DNA of 64,000 bases from contig NC_092013.1 in NCBI RefSeq assembly GCF_042242105.1, positions 13,819,618 through 13,883,617 on the forward strand, written 5' to 3'. The notes under the pieces are model-generated. The model ran no database searches and was not told where the DNA came from. It saw nothing but the letters and a program-made list of their open reading frames with translations. Origin of the DNA: Pempheris klunzingeri. Its lineage: Eukaryota > Chordata > Actinopteri > Acropomatiformes > Pempheridae. Numbering within the stretch: the first letter of the stretch is position 1; each line of letters starts with the position of its first letter. The position numbers and the translations under genes were made by a program. This document shows, in pieces, positions 39,306-52,810 of this stretch.

Positions 39306-40014
39306 TTTATTTAGACACAAAAATACACCGCCTGGCAAACATGCGCCAGATCAGACTTATCTCTCAAGTAGCAAATGACATAAATAAAAAATAGAATAAA
39401 TATTAAATAAAAATGGACAGTTGTATTAAGACGTTGTGTAAACAAACAAATGACTCGAGGAAATTTTTATCATGTGATACAGAGACTAAACTACAAAACA
39501 AGAATGTGTGACTCTTTGCCCTGAGTGGAATAATCATTCCAAATTCAAAAACAAGTCTCATCGATCACAGACATTGTAGAAAACAAACTGATTTAAGGAT
39601 CCAGACACACTGGCAGGATAAAGTGAGTGCTTGGAATAAAAAGCCCTTAATTATAAAAGAGCGTAGAATAAGTCAGTCATTCAGTAAATACAAACCAAGC
39701 ACTCTCACATTGTCTCACATTTTGCACTTACTTTTATAATTGTTTAATTAACTACATCACATAACTCGTTTATTTTCAACATATAGAACATTTTTACACA
39801 GAGGCAAATTATTTTGTCCTCTGTTATAAAGTACGTAAGTGTTTTTAATCTCAGTCTGGGGGCCACGGTGGGTCCTCTTCAGTCATGCCACACTGTGCCA
39901 CAAAAAGAAAAACCTGCTGCATAGCTCCGTCGCCCCTCCCCCACCGGGTCCTCCTCATCCGTGAGTGAAATGGCATGGTCGGTCAGTGCACTTTGATTTG
40001 GAGGAATGCTTAGA
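39306..40014 (-). other. epha2 3' UTR
   Basis: About 700 bases follow the epha2 stop codon on the minus strand. A TTTATT at 39306-39311 (AATAAA on the minus strand) is the best candidate poly(A) signal. Confidence 0.5.
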
Positions 40015-43000
40015 TCACACTGCAAACACGCTGAGGGAGCTGGTCTCGTCTTTCAGACCCAGGATGCTGTATGCTATCCTCTTCATGTGGCCGGGCAACC
40101 GCACTCCAATGTTCCTTATGTCTCTGAAAGGAAGAGATAAACGATACCGCTTTGAGCGTGCTAAAAACAATACGGACTCTGCCTGAAGAGACCACAGTGG
40201 TATTTGTAAACAGTTCAAGTAGTGAGCTAAAAGTAGTGGATAGGCTGTGGAAATAGTTTGATGTATGTCATGGCTGAATTAATAGTACAAATGACCAAAA
40301 CCTGCCTATTTTCCATCTAAAGGTGTGAAACATTGTTTTATATAGTTATTGGTGTTTAATAACATGCAGTTTAAACTCGATGAGAGAGGTTATCTGACAG
40401 GGCTGTGGGCGTACATGAGACAACAACAGGCTGGGAAGCACTGCTGTACAAGTTATGGCAGGAGAGAATGAGAGGAATGACATGGGCCGAGGCGGAGCGG
40501 AGTATTTCTGCATTCACAAACTGGATAGCAAATGTTCAAGCTGAGAGCTCAATACTTTCTCTGTGTTACTACTAAAACTTGGCCTGGTGCCAGATAAATC
40601 AGCCAAATGTGGTAAAGCTGCACCTGTGCCATGTGTGCACTTACTCATGCCTCAGGGAGAGCACCTGCTCCATGGTCGTGATCCCAGCGCGAGCGAAGCT
40701 TTCGCTGTACTGGCTCATTTTGATGGACTCCAGCCACTCGGGCACCGTCCTGAATATGATGCCGTCACAGCCGCTGGTGCTGGGCAGGCGGATGGACACG
40801 CTGCAAGGAATAATGTATGCTTGGATTAGTCATCATTTACTGTTACGTTATGTACACAGAGTGCATGTGAGGATGTTTGAACAAGGAGGAACCAGTTTCA
40901 CAGTTATCACAGACATTTCGATAATTTATGACCTTCTATTGGAAAAAAAAAACCTCATACTGCTCTTGTTACAGAAAAACTGGGAGACAGATCTTAGAAT
41001 TCAAACATAAGATGAATATCAGTGTGATCTACTTAGTGTTTCTGAATAAAGTTTAAGTTAATTGTTTTTTTACCATATTTATTATACACCTAGGAGGATA
41101 AAACATTTTTTATAGTGACTGTAACAAGTGTAATAATTAGATTAGAAACTTCAGTATGACCTGCTCATGCTTAACAATAGCGCTGGTTACATGCAGGACA
41201 CGGATGAATCAAACAACCTGTAACATGTTAATAAACCCATTTCCCAAAGGTTGACCTATTCCTTTAACACACATACGAGTACATGAGTGTCTCTTTGTTT
41301 ACATTACTATTAAATACGGTTGGAACCGTTGATTGTAATCCATCTGCATAACAGATCGATCCTGCCTTATTCTTACGGGATCATTTCTATCAATTTTCTC
41401 TCTTCCAAAAAAACTTAAATAGAAAAAAAATAAATAAAAAAAACAGCGTTCATACCGTGGATCAAAGTCAGCGATGGGTTTCAAAGATTCTGGGCTTCGG
41501 AGCAGTTTGTCCAAAATGTTGACGATGTCTGAGAAGCGAGGTCGTTTGGAGCGGTCGTGCTGCCAGCACTGGAGCATGAGCTGGTAGATAGCGGATGGGC
41601 AGTCCATCGGAGCAGGAAGCCTGAAGGCCTCGTTGATAGCCTTCATGACCTGAGGAAGAGGCAGTGCTTAGATCTACAGTACAGTTATGGGTGGAGCGAC
41701 AGACAAAGAGTTCGAACAGTCCGAAAGACTTCTGTGTTCTTATGTTGACATTAACAGTTAATTTGAGGAGCATGGTGGGAAACTACACTGGATGTCAGGC
41801 GACTTTCCATCACCACCTACCCTGCACACACTCTCAGTGGTAACGCACATTAAAGTCTGACCTACAAAGGCCAAATCAATCCTTCATCTCACCCGTAAGA
41901 CTTGGAAAGATGATGTGACAGATGAAACATACCTCATGGTTGCTCATGTCCCAGTAGGGCCGTTCTCCAAATGCCATGACTTCCCACATGACGATGCCGA
42001 AGCTCCACACGTCGCTGGCTGAGGTGAATTTCCTGTATGCGATGGCCTCGGGGGCGGTCCAGCGGATGGGGATTTTACCTCCCTGACAGAAGAGAAACAT
42101 TAACAAATCATATTTAATGTGAGAAGGCAGCAGAAACACAGGTCGCTGAAAGACCAACACTTTAGATTGGACACTTGAGAGGGAAAAGACCATTAACGGT
42201 CTGGCATGTGTTATTAGAAAATAAACAAGGGTTGTTCTCTCTTGCTATGCTTTTAGGCTGTGAAATGTAGCTGTTAGGCTTACTCTCGTCGTGTAGGTGC
42301 CCTCAGCGTCATCCTCCAGCACACGTGACAGACCAAAGTCAGACACTTTACACTCCAGGTTGCTGTTGACCAGAACGTTTCTTGCTGCCAGGTCACGGTG
42401 GACGTAGCTCATGTCAGAGAGATATTTCATGCCAGCAGCTATTCCACGAAGCATCCCCACAAGCTGATATGATGGAATCTCTCCATCACGGTCCTAAAGA
42501 TGAAATAAATATGTATATTAAACTCAGCTTATTTGCACCCTTAAATAGGTTTCCATGGCATACTGATTAATAAATTAATTACATATTTAAAATATTAAGT
42601 TTAAGTCTGAAGCTGAGGTTGTTTGATCCTCATGTGCACCTACCTTCAGATATGTGTCGAGAGCTCCGTTCTCCATGTACTCTGTCACTATCATGGCATG
42701 CTTGACTAAAAATTAAAACAAAAGGTTATGTTTAGTGAAGGAAAAGTACACAAGCCGTTGATACAAATGAATTGTGAATGATTGTTTGACTGAGGTCATT
42801 GACTCACATTTGGTGACAACTCCCTCCAGGCGGATGATATTCGGGTGCGAGAACTGACCCATGATGCTCGCCTCGCTCAAGAAGTCCTGCCTCTGCTTCT
42901 CTGAGTACCCCGGCTTCAGGGTCTTGATTGCCACGGCCTCCTCGCCTCTCCCGGGAGTCTTCATCATCCCCCGAAACACCTCCCCAAACTCTCCTGATCA

Positions 43001-46000
43001 GCAGATGACAGCAGGAGCAAACGTTAGAAACGGCGCTCTGAGATTTCATTAAATGGAAGGTCAGTGATTTTCAAAAAGCCTTACCAACACCGATGACTTT
43101 TTGTTGGCTAATGGCGCTGGGGTCAATTTCAGTGACAAACTTGTGGATGGCAATGTTCGGGTCCTCATACATGTGTGGATCAACGTAAGTCTTCAAAGGT
43201 TTGAGCTGATCTAAGGAGGAAATAACGAGCAGAATATTAGGCATGGACTGTTTCAGCAGTTAAAATTAATGAATCATTATTGCACGTATAGAAGGGTTTT
43301 CCAACCTGATGCAAAGTAGGGATCTTCAGGTCCTCCTCTGCCACGAGAGCTCAGTCTCCTGAGAGAAAAACATGAGTAATCACTATGAGACTAAACAGAA
43401 TACAGACTGGCTCATTTGTAATTGCAGGTCAGTCTCTGTTGAAAAAGACCAAGGCTGTATTCAATAGCAGCACTGGCTATTACAGATAAACCCTCCCTGA
43501 GCTGTCACACCACAACATCCTTCATTTACTAGAGCTTGTGGGACGTAATCACACAGCTTGCAGGTCTGCAGATGACTTTTATCTGAATGACAGTTTTTGG
43601 ATGTGGATATGAAGAGTGTTGTTACCAACCGTCTACGCAGCAGCAGGACGGCTACGACAACGAGCAGGATGACCGCTACTCCGACTACAGCTCCCATCAC
43701 CATGGTGGATTTGTTCTGGATCTGAGACTCAGCTGTGCAAATCACAGAAAGAGAAACATTTATCAGCCCACGTATGCGAAATAAACCTTTACACAGAGAG
43801 TCATTCGAGAAACTATTTAATCTTCTGTAGATTTTTAGTCTGCTGGTACCTAATGGTGAAGTATGAAACTCCTGCTCCACGCTGTAGCTGCCAGGGTTGC
43901 CTTCAGGGCCCATTGCCTGGACTCTGAACATGTAAGTGGTGTCTGGGGTGAGGTCATTAATCTGAACTGAAGTTTTCTCCAAAATCAGGACTGTGTAGGT
44001 GGTCACATCACGCTCACCGTCGTCATCCTGCAAAGAGGAGAGTGGGTGGATTTGAAATTGGTTAAGAATTTTTTTCCTCCAACAGCTTAAGCTTTGAATG
44101 AGGGAAGGAGACACAAAGCGCTTTGTCTTACTTTTCTGCGGTACATAAGCTCATAGCGATGACTGATGTGGGCTGGAGGCCTGCGAGACAGAGTCCAGGA
44201 CAGAGACAGACTGGTGGGGCTGCGATCATCCAGATGGATCAGCGTCACCTTGGGGGGATCTAACGGTCGGTGAGACAGAAAGCAAAATAATGGTTAGTGA
44301 CTAATCATGGTCTTTGGGAAGGACATTTGGAAATGAAAACCTTAGGGACTCAGTGGGTCAGAGTGAATTCCTCTTTGTATACTAAGCCCTCCTGTCTGGA
44401 AAAAGGTTTTTACTGACAAATACAATATTTCTTGAACATTTTGGACACTCTTTCAATCCTGATGTATGTTTATATGTATAATGGATGTGTACATAACATA
44501 GTTAATGCATTTAAACTTTTAGACCTAATTCTATGACAATTTATCATAAACCTAATTTTGAACAGATGACATGTTTCAGAGGTCTGCTATAGAAAATGAC
44601 TATTTACCTCTGCTTGGAGTCTCAGAGACCCCAGCTGTGAAAACATGGTTAAATACAATGGATTTTCATATGCTGTGTGTGTGTGTGGTGGTGTTGAGAG
44701 AACTTTTGCACACATTACCAAGTAGCAAAAAAGTGTATTTAGATTTCTGTTACTGGAGTTTTATTCATAACAGATCTCACAGGAAGTCTCGCCTCTCTGA
44801 GGTTGAACATAAGTAATGTCACTATGTAAGAAAACATACTCTACATTTCTGTGTCCAGGGACAGTTTTTTATTTGAACAGAATAAAAGGTTAAAGCAAAA
44901 AACAAAAAGCGTTGAAAGATCGAGCTCACCTGTGTAGTCCAGAGCAGTAGTGATGCTTGCAGTGGGCCTCTCAGTACCGAACTGGGACACGCCGCTGTGA
45001 GCCTCCACAGTGAACGTGTAGTTGAGATGAGAATCGAGGTCAGTAACGACGACCCTGGTGTCCTCCAGGTCTGTGGGGCCTGGCTCGAAACGGATCTTCT
45101 CGCCACAGGGGACGCACAATGCCCCGTCGCAGTGCTCGCACACCACGCTGTAGGTGAGGTCGCTGCGGCCCCCGGTGACCAGAGGTGGGCTCCAGGACAG
45201 CTGCAGCCTGCCCTCTGCTGACAGGGTGATGGAGCTCAGCTCGTGAGGGGCACTGGGTGGAGCTTTGGGAGGAAGTAGACGACACAGAACAGTTAGCCTG
45301 ATCTCCTGATCTGCTGCTAATGAGTTAAAAGTTGACTTTGTCAGTGTATTTGTTACCAGAGCAGTCTGTTGTGGAGGGGTCTGATGGGGAGCGGAAGAAA
45401 CCGTCCTCACATTGACATTCAGTGGCGCCGGCTGTGGAGGGCTTGGTGTTACGAGGACAAACTCGACATAACTCGCCCGATACAGAGGGCTTGAAGTAGC
45501 CTGGTTTGCATGCTGTGAGAGAGAGAGAGAGAGAAGGTGTGTTAGCTTAAGCATGACATATTGGAGAAACTGTGAAAGAAAGACAGGAAGCAGTGACTGA
45601 TCAAAATGCAAACAATGAAGCTGTCTCTATAATACCAGCCCCCTCCACCTGACAGGAAGCATTTGTTGAAAGTAACCCATAATCAGTGAGTCTTTGTATG
45701 CAGAGGAATGAAAAGGGATTTCCCTGACGAATCTGTCTCCACTCGCCTTTTTCTCCTGGAGGCCTAATCTCAGGTCACACTGCCAGAGTCAACCGGATGA
45801 CAGCAGAGCATTAAATCCATCAGGTGATCTTATCCGCCTTTCCCCTGTGAACTCTAAGTTCATATTCTCTGGCAGATAATATTTGTGTTTCACAAAAGGA
45901 AGTGGCACCTTGGACACTGGTGGAGTGTTGTGATGGTCATTTCAGCACACAGATAAACAGCCTTCCAGGACATGGGAGGTTAATGAACGTGAACACTAGA

Positions 46001-49000
46001 CAGAAACCAGGATGCAAAAGCTCCAATTCAGTCTCAGTGCTGATGTTTCCGCCCTTTCTTCCTTCCTTCCGCTAACCCCCGACACCAGTCGCAAATTACA
46101 GCATCCAAGGTTGAATACTTTGAGGACAAGAGGATCAGGAAAGAGGAAAAGCTGCGGGCGTTGAGTATGATTTTCAGTGTGTTTATGGAAACAGATGCAC
46201 ATACTTTCTGGGGTGATATAGGGCTCCAGCACAGTAAAAAAAAAAAAAAACTTTAAAAGAATGGATCTTATGACAGATCTCCCATCTCTGCTTCCACTCT
46301 GCTGTCTCCTTTGGGGGCAGCCTTTCATCTGGCCTCTGTGCTGTTAGCTGTGAAAAGAGGTCGACTGAACCCTGAATTGAAGACGTGGTCGCGTTACTTC
46401 TCCACCAAAGCAGAAGGACCTTTGCACTCCCGGTACTGTGGCAGTGGAGGAGAAGGAGCAGGTTGAGTTTGAGTAAGAGGGATAAAGATGAATAGATGGA
46501 TGGATGGGGGATGGGGGCAAAGGTCTGGAACACCAACAGAAGTTCTCTCTGGGGAGTCACTTGGCGGCAGTGGGGGTTTAGTGGAGGTCTTTTCGCATAA
46601 GAAAAGGGGGCCAGCCCATTTCATCCTGAGCTGGGGCAGCAGGACCCCTGTCACGTACCAAAGAAACTCCAGCCCTATTCATCTATTGTCTCTGAGATTG
46701 GACAGAGTGGTGCCATAAATATGTTGCACTACTCATGAAACAGCTCGCAAATGGCGGCATATGTGCAGTGTATGAATACAAACATTGTTAATGCAGACTT
46801 TAGCAAACAATGGATTCTCTTGAATTAGAGTTTTTAGCATTATATTGTATCTGAACTTTATAAACTACAAAGGGGTTGAAATATTGTCTTCATTTGAGCC
46901 AAAACTTTATTTCAATTAACTTTTATTTTCACTTATTGAAGGAAATTGCTCCTCTAATGGTCCCAGGCTCCTTTTTGACTAGAACACACACGTGAAGAGG
47001 ACTTATGTTCCGCACCGGTGCATCTGTTAATTGAATCTGTTTTTTGCTCTTTGTGTCAGCCCATTGTTCTAATGAGTGGGAACATGGATTAGGGAGCTCG
47101 TTGCGTGTGTTAACAACCGGATGAAAGAGCAAAGGGAGGCAAAGCGGGGCATGTCATTGGATAACAGCTGTCCTGTTGCTCTACTAATCCTCTTGACTAA
47201 ATTACACTCCACACCTAACTAAGCAGCCACGAAACTAACCACCCTCATGCACCAACTGTCGACTCACTCCCCACCCTCCGACTCAGACCAAGGACAACCT
47301 GCTTATTTGTGTCAGTCAGCATTCCTCCTCATCTCACTTTACTTCCTTTTCCCACAACAGTTGGGCTCTTCAGTGGAATCCACATGCCGGCAATGAGCCT
47401 CTAAGGATATCACTTTCTCCAGTAAACGTAAAAATGGAAACAGGGAGTTGGCTGGAACAAACTACAACATGATAATTGTGTTTTAACTTATGTAATAAAA
47501 CATGTTTCCTGAATCATAACAATCAGGTCATCTTCTTTGGACTTTGGACTTGATTCACATTTTTCTCCACCATCATAAATACTTCCTGTCGTCTTTTGCC
47601 AACTTCCGTTTCAGGTGCTCGGCTCAGAGTCTGCCTGCGGTCAAGAACCTCAAAGACTCAAACATTCCTCTGCCTTGACTTCCTCCCCGCCTTGCTCTCT
47701 TATTCTGTCTTCATTTTTACATCCTGAGCACAAGATTCCCTCTTTTGAAGCACAGTGCTTTTCTATCAATGGCACCAACACTCAAAAACTCAAAGATATT
47801 TAGTTTAAAGAGCACAGAAAAGTAGAAAACCCCGACAACTGAAAAGCTAGAAACAATTAGTTTTGGTTTTTTTTACATTTTTGGTATAGAAAAAGAACTC
47901 AAACAATAAATTAATGTTGTGCCTTACAATGATCTGCTCATTTATAGGAAATGACTTGAAGAGGCTAAACTCTGCCAGCCAAGGTGACTCGGACCATCAG
48001 GAGTCATAAACCACAGCTGACTCAGACTAACCTCTGATAGGCGTGTCGGCCCCATCCCTGTAATCTGTGGTTACTGTTGCCTTAGCAACTCACGCAAAAC
48101 AAATACTTGCGAGGAGAAGACACACCACTCAGGTACTCATTCTGACACATTCACACGGCCCTTCCTTTAGTCAATCAGTGCTGTAGGTGACGCGAGGGTG
48201 AAAGAATTCCTTTCAGAAATCCCCGCACCATACTGTGCCCTTCCTCCCTCCTTCCTCTTCTCTCTGTGCCCTCTCTCCTCCCACGTTTCCCCGCACCGTT
48301 CAACACACCACACCCGAGAATGCCAAAAGACAGACCAACTTCCACACAAACAGCAGGAGCACATACAGTATGAACGCCACAGTTAAGTCCTTTGCTTCAC
48401 ACAAATGTTTTGTTTTTTTTTTGCATTTGCACTCACAGGTCTTTCTCGTGGGCAGCACATACTTTTGCATATTTAACCTTCTTCTGGGTGTCACTCATGA
48501 ATACAAACCTTCAAAAGTATGTTCCCCAATTAGTTTTAAAATTATATGTTTCTGTGTTCTTACTACCGGCCTTTAAATATCTCTGGTTACAAAGTTTTCT
48601 CTGTTTCATACTAAACACCAATACTAGTATTGATATGTAGTAATCTTCTTTTTTGTATACACAAAATACATGTGCTTTACTAATTTTTAATTAAAAATAA
48701 ATAATAATAATAATAATAGATAACAAACATGCTGACAAACATATATCAAATAGTGACTTTGGTAAACTTGAAACTGAAACCACCTTTTCTTTTTCTACTG
48801 AGTGGAGAATTGTGTTCAACTCATAAAATTTGATGCACATACTGATATCACTGAGTATATGTTTGTCAATTTTCCAGTATAAATACACAAAAAAACCAAA
48901 GTCCACTTGGAGTTACTGTGTAGTATGGTATTAGGACACAGCTTCTTGTACTGTTCATTATCACTTCCAGCCATCAGCCTATCCATAAAATTGTGCCTCA

Positions 49001-52000
49001 GCCCGGCCCTCCTGAGAGAGAGGCAGTGGAAAGAATGCGCTATTGCTCAACAGGTAAAGAGATGAGGTATTGACGAGAGACTGTTGAAATTACCTCCATG
49101 ATTTTTATCTATAGCACACGCAGAACTCTGTGGTTGCCTCAAAATCCAAACAAAACAAACAGGTTTAGACATCTTCCCTTCCCCATGCCTAATCCTGCTG
49201 TACCTGACCTCCTTCCAGACAGAGGTGTTTATTTGATAGATTTCCAAACAATCTAGACACAATTAACATTCCTCTGCGCTCATTCCTCACACTTTGCCAA
49301 AGTAGTGGTTGGAGGATTTCATTACTATAACTCACATGGCAACACAAACATGCCTCAGTGGAGTGCGTGGTGTATTTCTGGCAGTGCTTACCTTGGCAGG
49401 CATCGCCAGTGGTTTCGTAGCCTGCCAGACACTGGCACTGACCCACAGGAACCACCCATTCACCCTCAGCTGTGCAGTAGATACGTGGGGTGGCCTGACT
49501 GACGGCATTCTCCACACAGGCTCCCTCCACCTCCCTGAGAGCATCCGCCACAGTCTCCGGGAAGGCCGCCAAGCTCTGCACCGTGGACGGGCATGTCTTG
49601 TAGTACACTCTGACAGACAGCAGCGCCACGCAAGCGCCCATATCCTGGAAAGCAAGGTAGAAGCCCTTCCTGGACAAAGGCCCCACGGTCCTCGTCTCCG
49701 TGTTGACCTTCAGCACGCGACCCTGAGTGACCTCATCGGGAGCGATCGTGGCCACTTTGCGGAACTGGCCTTTACGGAAGTTGGTTCCCACATCAGCATC
49801 GGCCTCTGAGATGAAAAGGTTGAAGGTTTCTTTGCAGGCGACAGAAGTGCCGTCAAAAGTGTTGCAGTCTCGCACAACAAAACGGAGCTCCACAGAGACA
49901 CGGCTCGTTCCTGGGCGCCGCTGGATGAAGGTTGTGCGTAACCAGTTATCCTGTTCACTAGAGTCTATGCTACAAACACTGTAGGTATAATAAAGTGTGC
50001 CGTTCACCACCGTCTGGACTATCTCCCACTGTAGAGCAGAACAAGATAAAAAGAGGAGAGGGATCAGTTTAAAGGGCAACAGCCACCGATACCAAGCTGA
50101 AATAATGAAAGCATTTTTCAGGGAATAAGTAGAGGCCTCAGAGGCTTTGTGCCTGCCGAGAACCAGTTTTACTGATGAGACACCTCTTCTTTCATGCTGA
50201 GTGAGAAGCTCATAAAGTGCTGAAGTGAGCTGGAGCTTTTTTTCCACAAATTAAGATTATTGGCCTGGACATGTGCAGTGCTCACAACGTGTGTGGTTTT
50301 CCACTCACACACGAGGGTGCCTGTGTGTGAGACACATGTAAAATCCAGCAAATACTACTGTAGAATACCAGCTAAGATTTATGGCTGATTAAATGAGCTT
50401 TATAAGCACAGTGCAAAGGCACGGCAGCAAAATTGGCAGCAATTAAGACTTTTTAAGAGAGGTAAGCAATGACAAGTAGAAAGATTAAAAGCCTCCATTT
50501 AACAGCTCATATGTTAGCAGTTCTGGTGTGTTTCAGGGAGTAAATCTATGCTTAAATTTACGTTACTGTTATATAACTGTAAAAAAAATTGTGTATTTCC
50601 ACAAGTACAAAAAAGTTCAGTTGGTACTGTTCTATTTGAGCCGATTTGTATGAGGCATCATTGATAATTTGAGTCTGTGATTTTCTAGACCCTCTATATG
50701 TTGGCCAAATTAAATAGTGAATTTCAGGCAATTGCCTATAATTACCATTCACTCCTATTATCGGCTCAGACAGGTTATAATACACTCAGAAAATAAACTT
50801 TTCTGTTTGCATTTGTTTGCAGAAGCCAAAACTGCAAAGACTTATCTTGGCACAAATTTGAATATACACATGTGAGGACGTCGGATTAGAACAAAGCAAA
50901 GTTTGATAGACAAGAGGAAATCCTATCGGATAAAACAAGAATCCTTATATCTTTGAGAACAGTCACACAAGAAACATAGCCCACACGGTGGAAGTGGTTA
51001 TGTCCTGTTGCTTTTTTTAGATGGAAAGCCACTGAACTATAGATAGAGGGATGGTTCTCCACACATGGACCAGTCTTTCTGTCTCTTTTCACTTATATCT
51101 TCCCACAACTGTTCGGATCATGGTGCTGCTGTTATCTCTACACTCAGGGAGAGAGCACGAGGGAAGAAATCTTAAAATATAGTTTTATGGTTTAGTGGTG
51201 GAGTGATTGTGTAAAATGCACTCTGGTACTGTAAATTTTGATGCAGCTTGAACCTTGACATTTTAATGGCATTCAAAAGTTCTTTATGAAAGGGTAGCAT
51301 TAACACAAGTCTCGCTGAGCTATGCCAAACCTCATCGAGCTGCCACTCATTTCATTTCTCCCAGAGAGCTGCTTTAGTGGGCCGAATGGGCAGAGAGAGG
51401 CCTCGGTCATTGTTACCAATCGGTATTCAAATCCCCACACCAACTAATCCTCAGCTGCCTTTTATTTATTTGTTGTCTGACACACAGAGAAAGACGGTCT
51501 CAAGTCTTGAACCTGAAGTCTTAAAAATGCCTGTTGAGGTATAAATACTCACTCCGTTCTCAAATGGCAGCGTCAACCAGCCCAACTCTGATCCTGAAGC
51601 ATTCATATCCAGCAATACTTCTACAGAGACAAGCAGAAAAAAAACATGATTGTTACAATAAGCACAGAAGCAACTAAGGACACCTGATTCATCAAAAAAT
51701 AGATACAAGTATATATAATAGTTTAATGAACATTTAGCTATTAAAGAAATCTACATGTTTCATAGACCTATCATACATCCAGCACAGAACCTATTGTGTG
51801 TTTAATAGGATTGTTAAATAATTAGAAAATAAGGATGATTTGACTGTATTAAATTGTCTGGCTTGATCTCGGGGCCAACAGCTTTATGGGGGGGCACATG
51901 CCAGGCTTTGACAGTCTAATCAAGCATGTCGGGCTGATTCAAGACTTCATTGACCGTGTCCTCCAGGTCCAACATACAGCACTAATAATGTCTGAGAAAG

Positions 52001-52558
52001 GCGTGGGCCGTTAAATTGCCATGACTGGAGCAACACACGAATCTACACCACGAGTGGAACAAAAAAATCAGACACGTCCAGGCATCGCGCAGGTGGCCTT
52101 TCACCCCAAATTGAGAAAGGTGAGTAAACAGAAGTAAACCTGAGTAATTCACTTAGCTAAAACACTATATTATAGATATTTTTTTTAAGTGTTAACCCGG
52201 CTTTAGAGATTTCCTAAATCATTCTAAAACATACAGAAAAGGTTCAAATACACTCAAAGGAGGCATTGACTACACTAGATTATACTTTATGTTCTGGCTT
52301 CAAAACAAAACAAAAGAAAAAAGTCCAAAATTTAGAAGAATTTTAACTTGAATGGAACAAAATTAAAAGTAAAACTTAAAGCAGGCTTTCAAATTCCGTC
52401 CTCCTGACTCATGAAGGTGCGGTGACGCTGAGCTACAATTTTCTTTTCTCACAACGCTTTTAAAAAAAAAAAAAGTACTCACGTTCTTTCGACTGAAGGC
52501 TGCTCAATACTTGGCTGGTAAATAAAAACAAGAGCAGGTTGACTCGGCGGAGCTCCAT
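40015..52558 (-). CDS. epha2: Ephrin receptor EphA2, complete, 17 exons
   Basis: The exons, all in agreeing phase, give 974 aa (human 976): 52483-52558, 51553-51620, 49392-50028, 45357-45512, 44930-45262, 44132-44259, 43850-44027, 43630-43732, 43306-43358, 43085-43210, 42808-42993, 42644-42705, 42284-42493, 41933-42082, 41456-41649, 40645-40800 and 40015-40123. Order: signal peptide ([13 protein letters not shown]), ligand-binding domain ([41 protein letters not shown]), cysteine-rich region ([19 protein letters not shown]), two fibronectin III domains and a transmembrane helix near 536-557. The juxtamembrane tyrosines are in [12 protein letters not shown]. The kinase has GVGEFGEVF, Lys643 in [15 protein letters not shown] at 734-741, DFG at 754-756 and the activation-loop Tyr769. 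A C-terminal SAM domain ([35 protein letters not shown]) follows. It is a receptor tyrosine kinase for ephrin-A ligands in cell-contact signalling. Every motif expected for activity is present. Confidence 0.97.
45513..49391 (-). other. Large epha2 intron between the ligand-binding and cysteine-rich exons
   Basis: I see no exon or identifiable transposon here. A short GATG-type microsatellite is at 46485-46515, an A run near 46237, and an (AAT) repeat at 48699-48719. The size fits the long early intron usual in Eph genes. Confidence 0.6.
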
Positions 52559-52560
52559 GT

Positions 52561-52810
52561 TTCCACACAACTTTTATCAGCAGAAGTCGTGTTTCTTTCT
52601 TTCTTTCTTTCTTTCTCCCCCAGAGTCTCTCCGCTCTCCTCCGTCTGACTCCTCTTCTTCAAATACTTCACTCCACCGGCTGCGTGAGCACGAGCCCGCA
52701 GTCCATTGACTAACAGGTGGCGTCATGGCCCCGCCCAGCCCCGCGCGCTTTGGAACGTTGAGCCGTCCGTATATGGTAATAAGGGGGCGGGGCCAGAACG
52801 TTCTGCCAGC
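52561..52810 (-). promoter_or_regulatory. epha2 5' UTR and promoter region
   Basis: On the plus strand a (TTTC) repeat at 52591-52616 lies about 33 bases before the ATG, giving a GAAA-rich 5' UTR. Further upstream are a GC box (GGGGGCGGGGCC near 52783-52794), an inverted pair AGAACGTTCT at 52795-52804 that also fits a minimal heat-shock element, and a CArG-like CCGTATATGG near 52767. Transcription start is not defined. Confidence 0.4.

Noticed and set aside
46394-46718. Open frames on both strands in the large epha2 intron
   Set aside because: No splice sites in phase with epha2 and no domain. Part overlaps a simple repeat.
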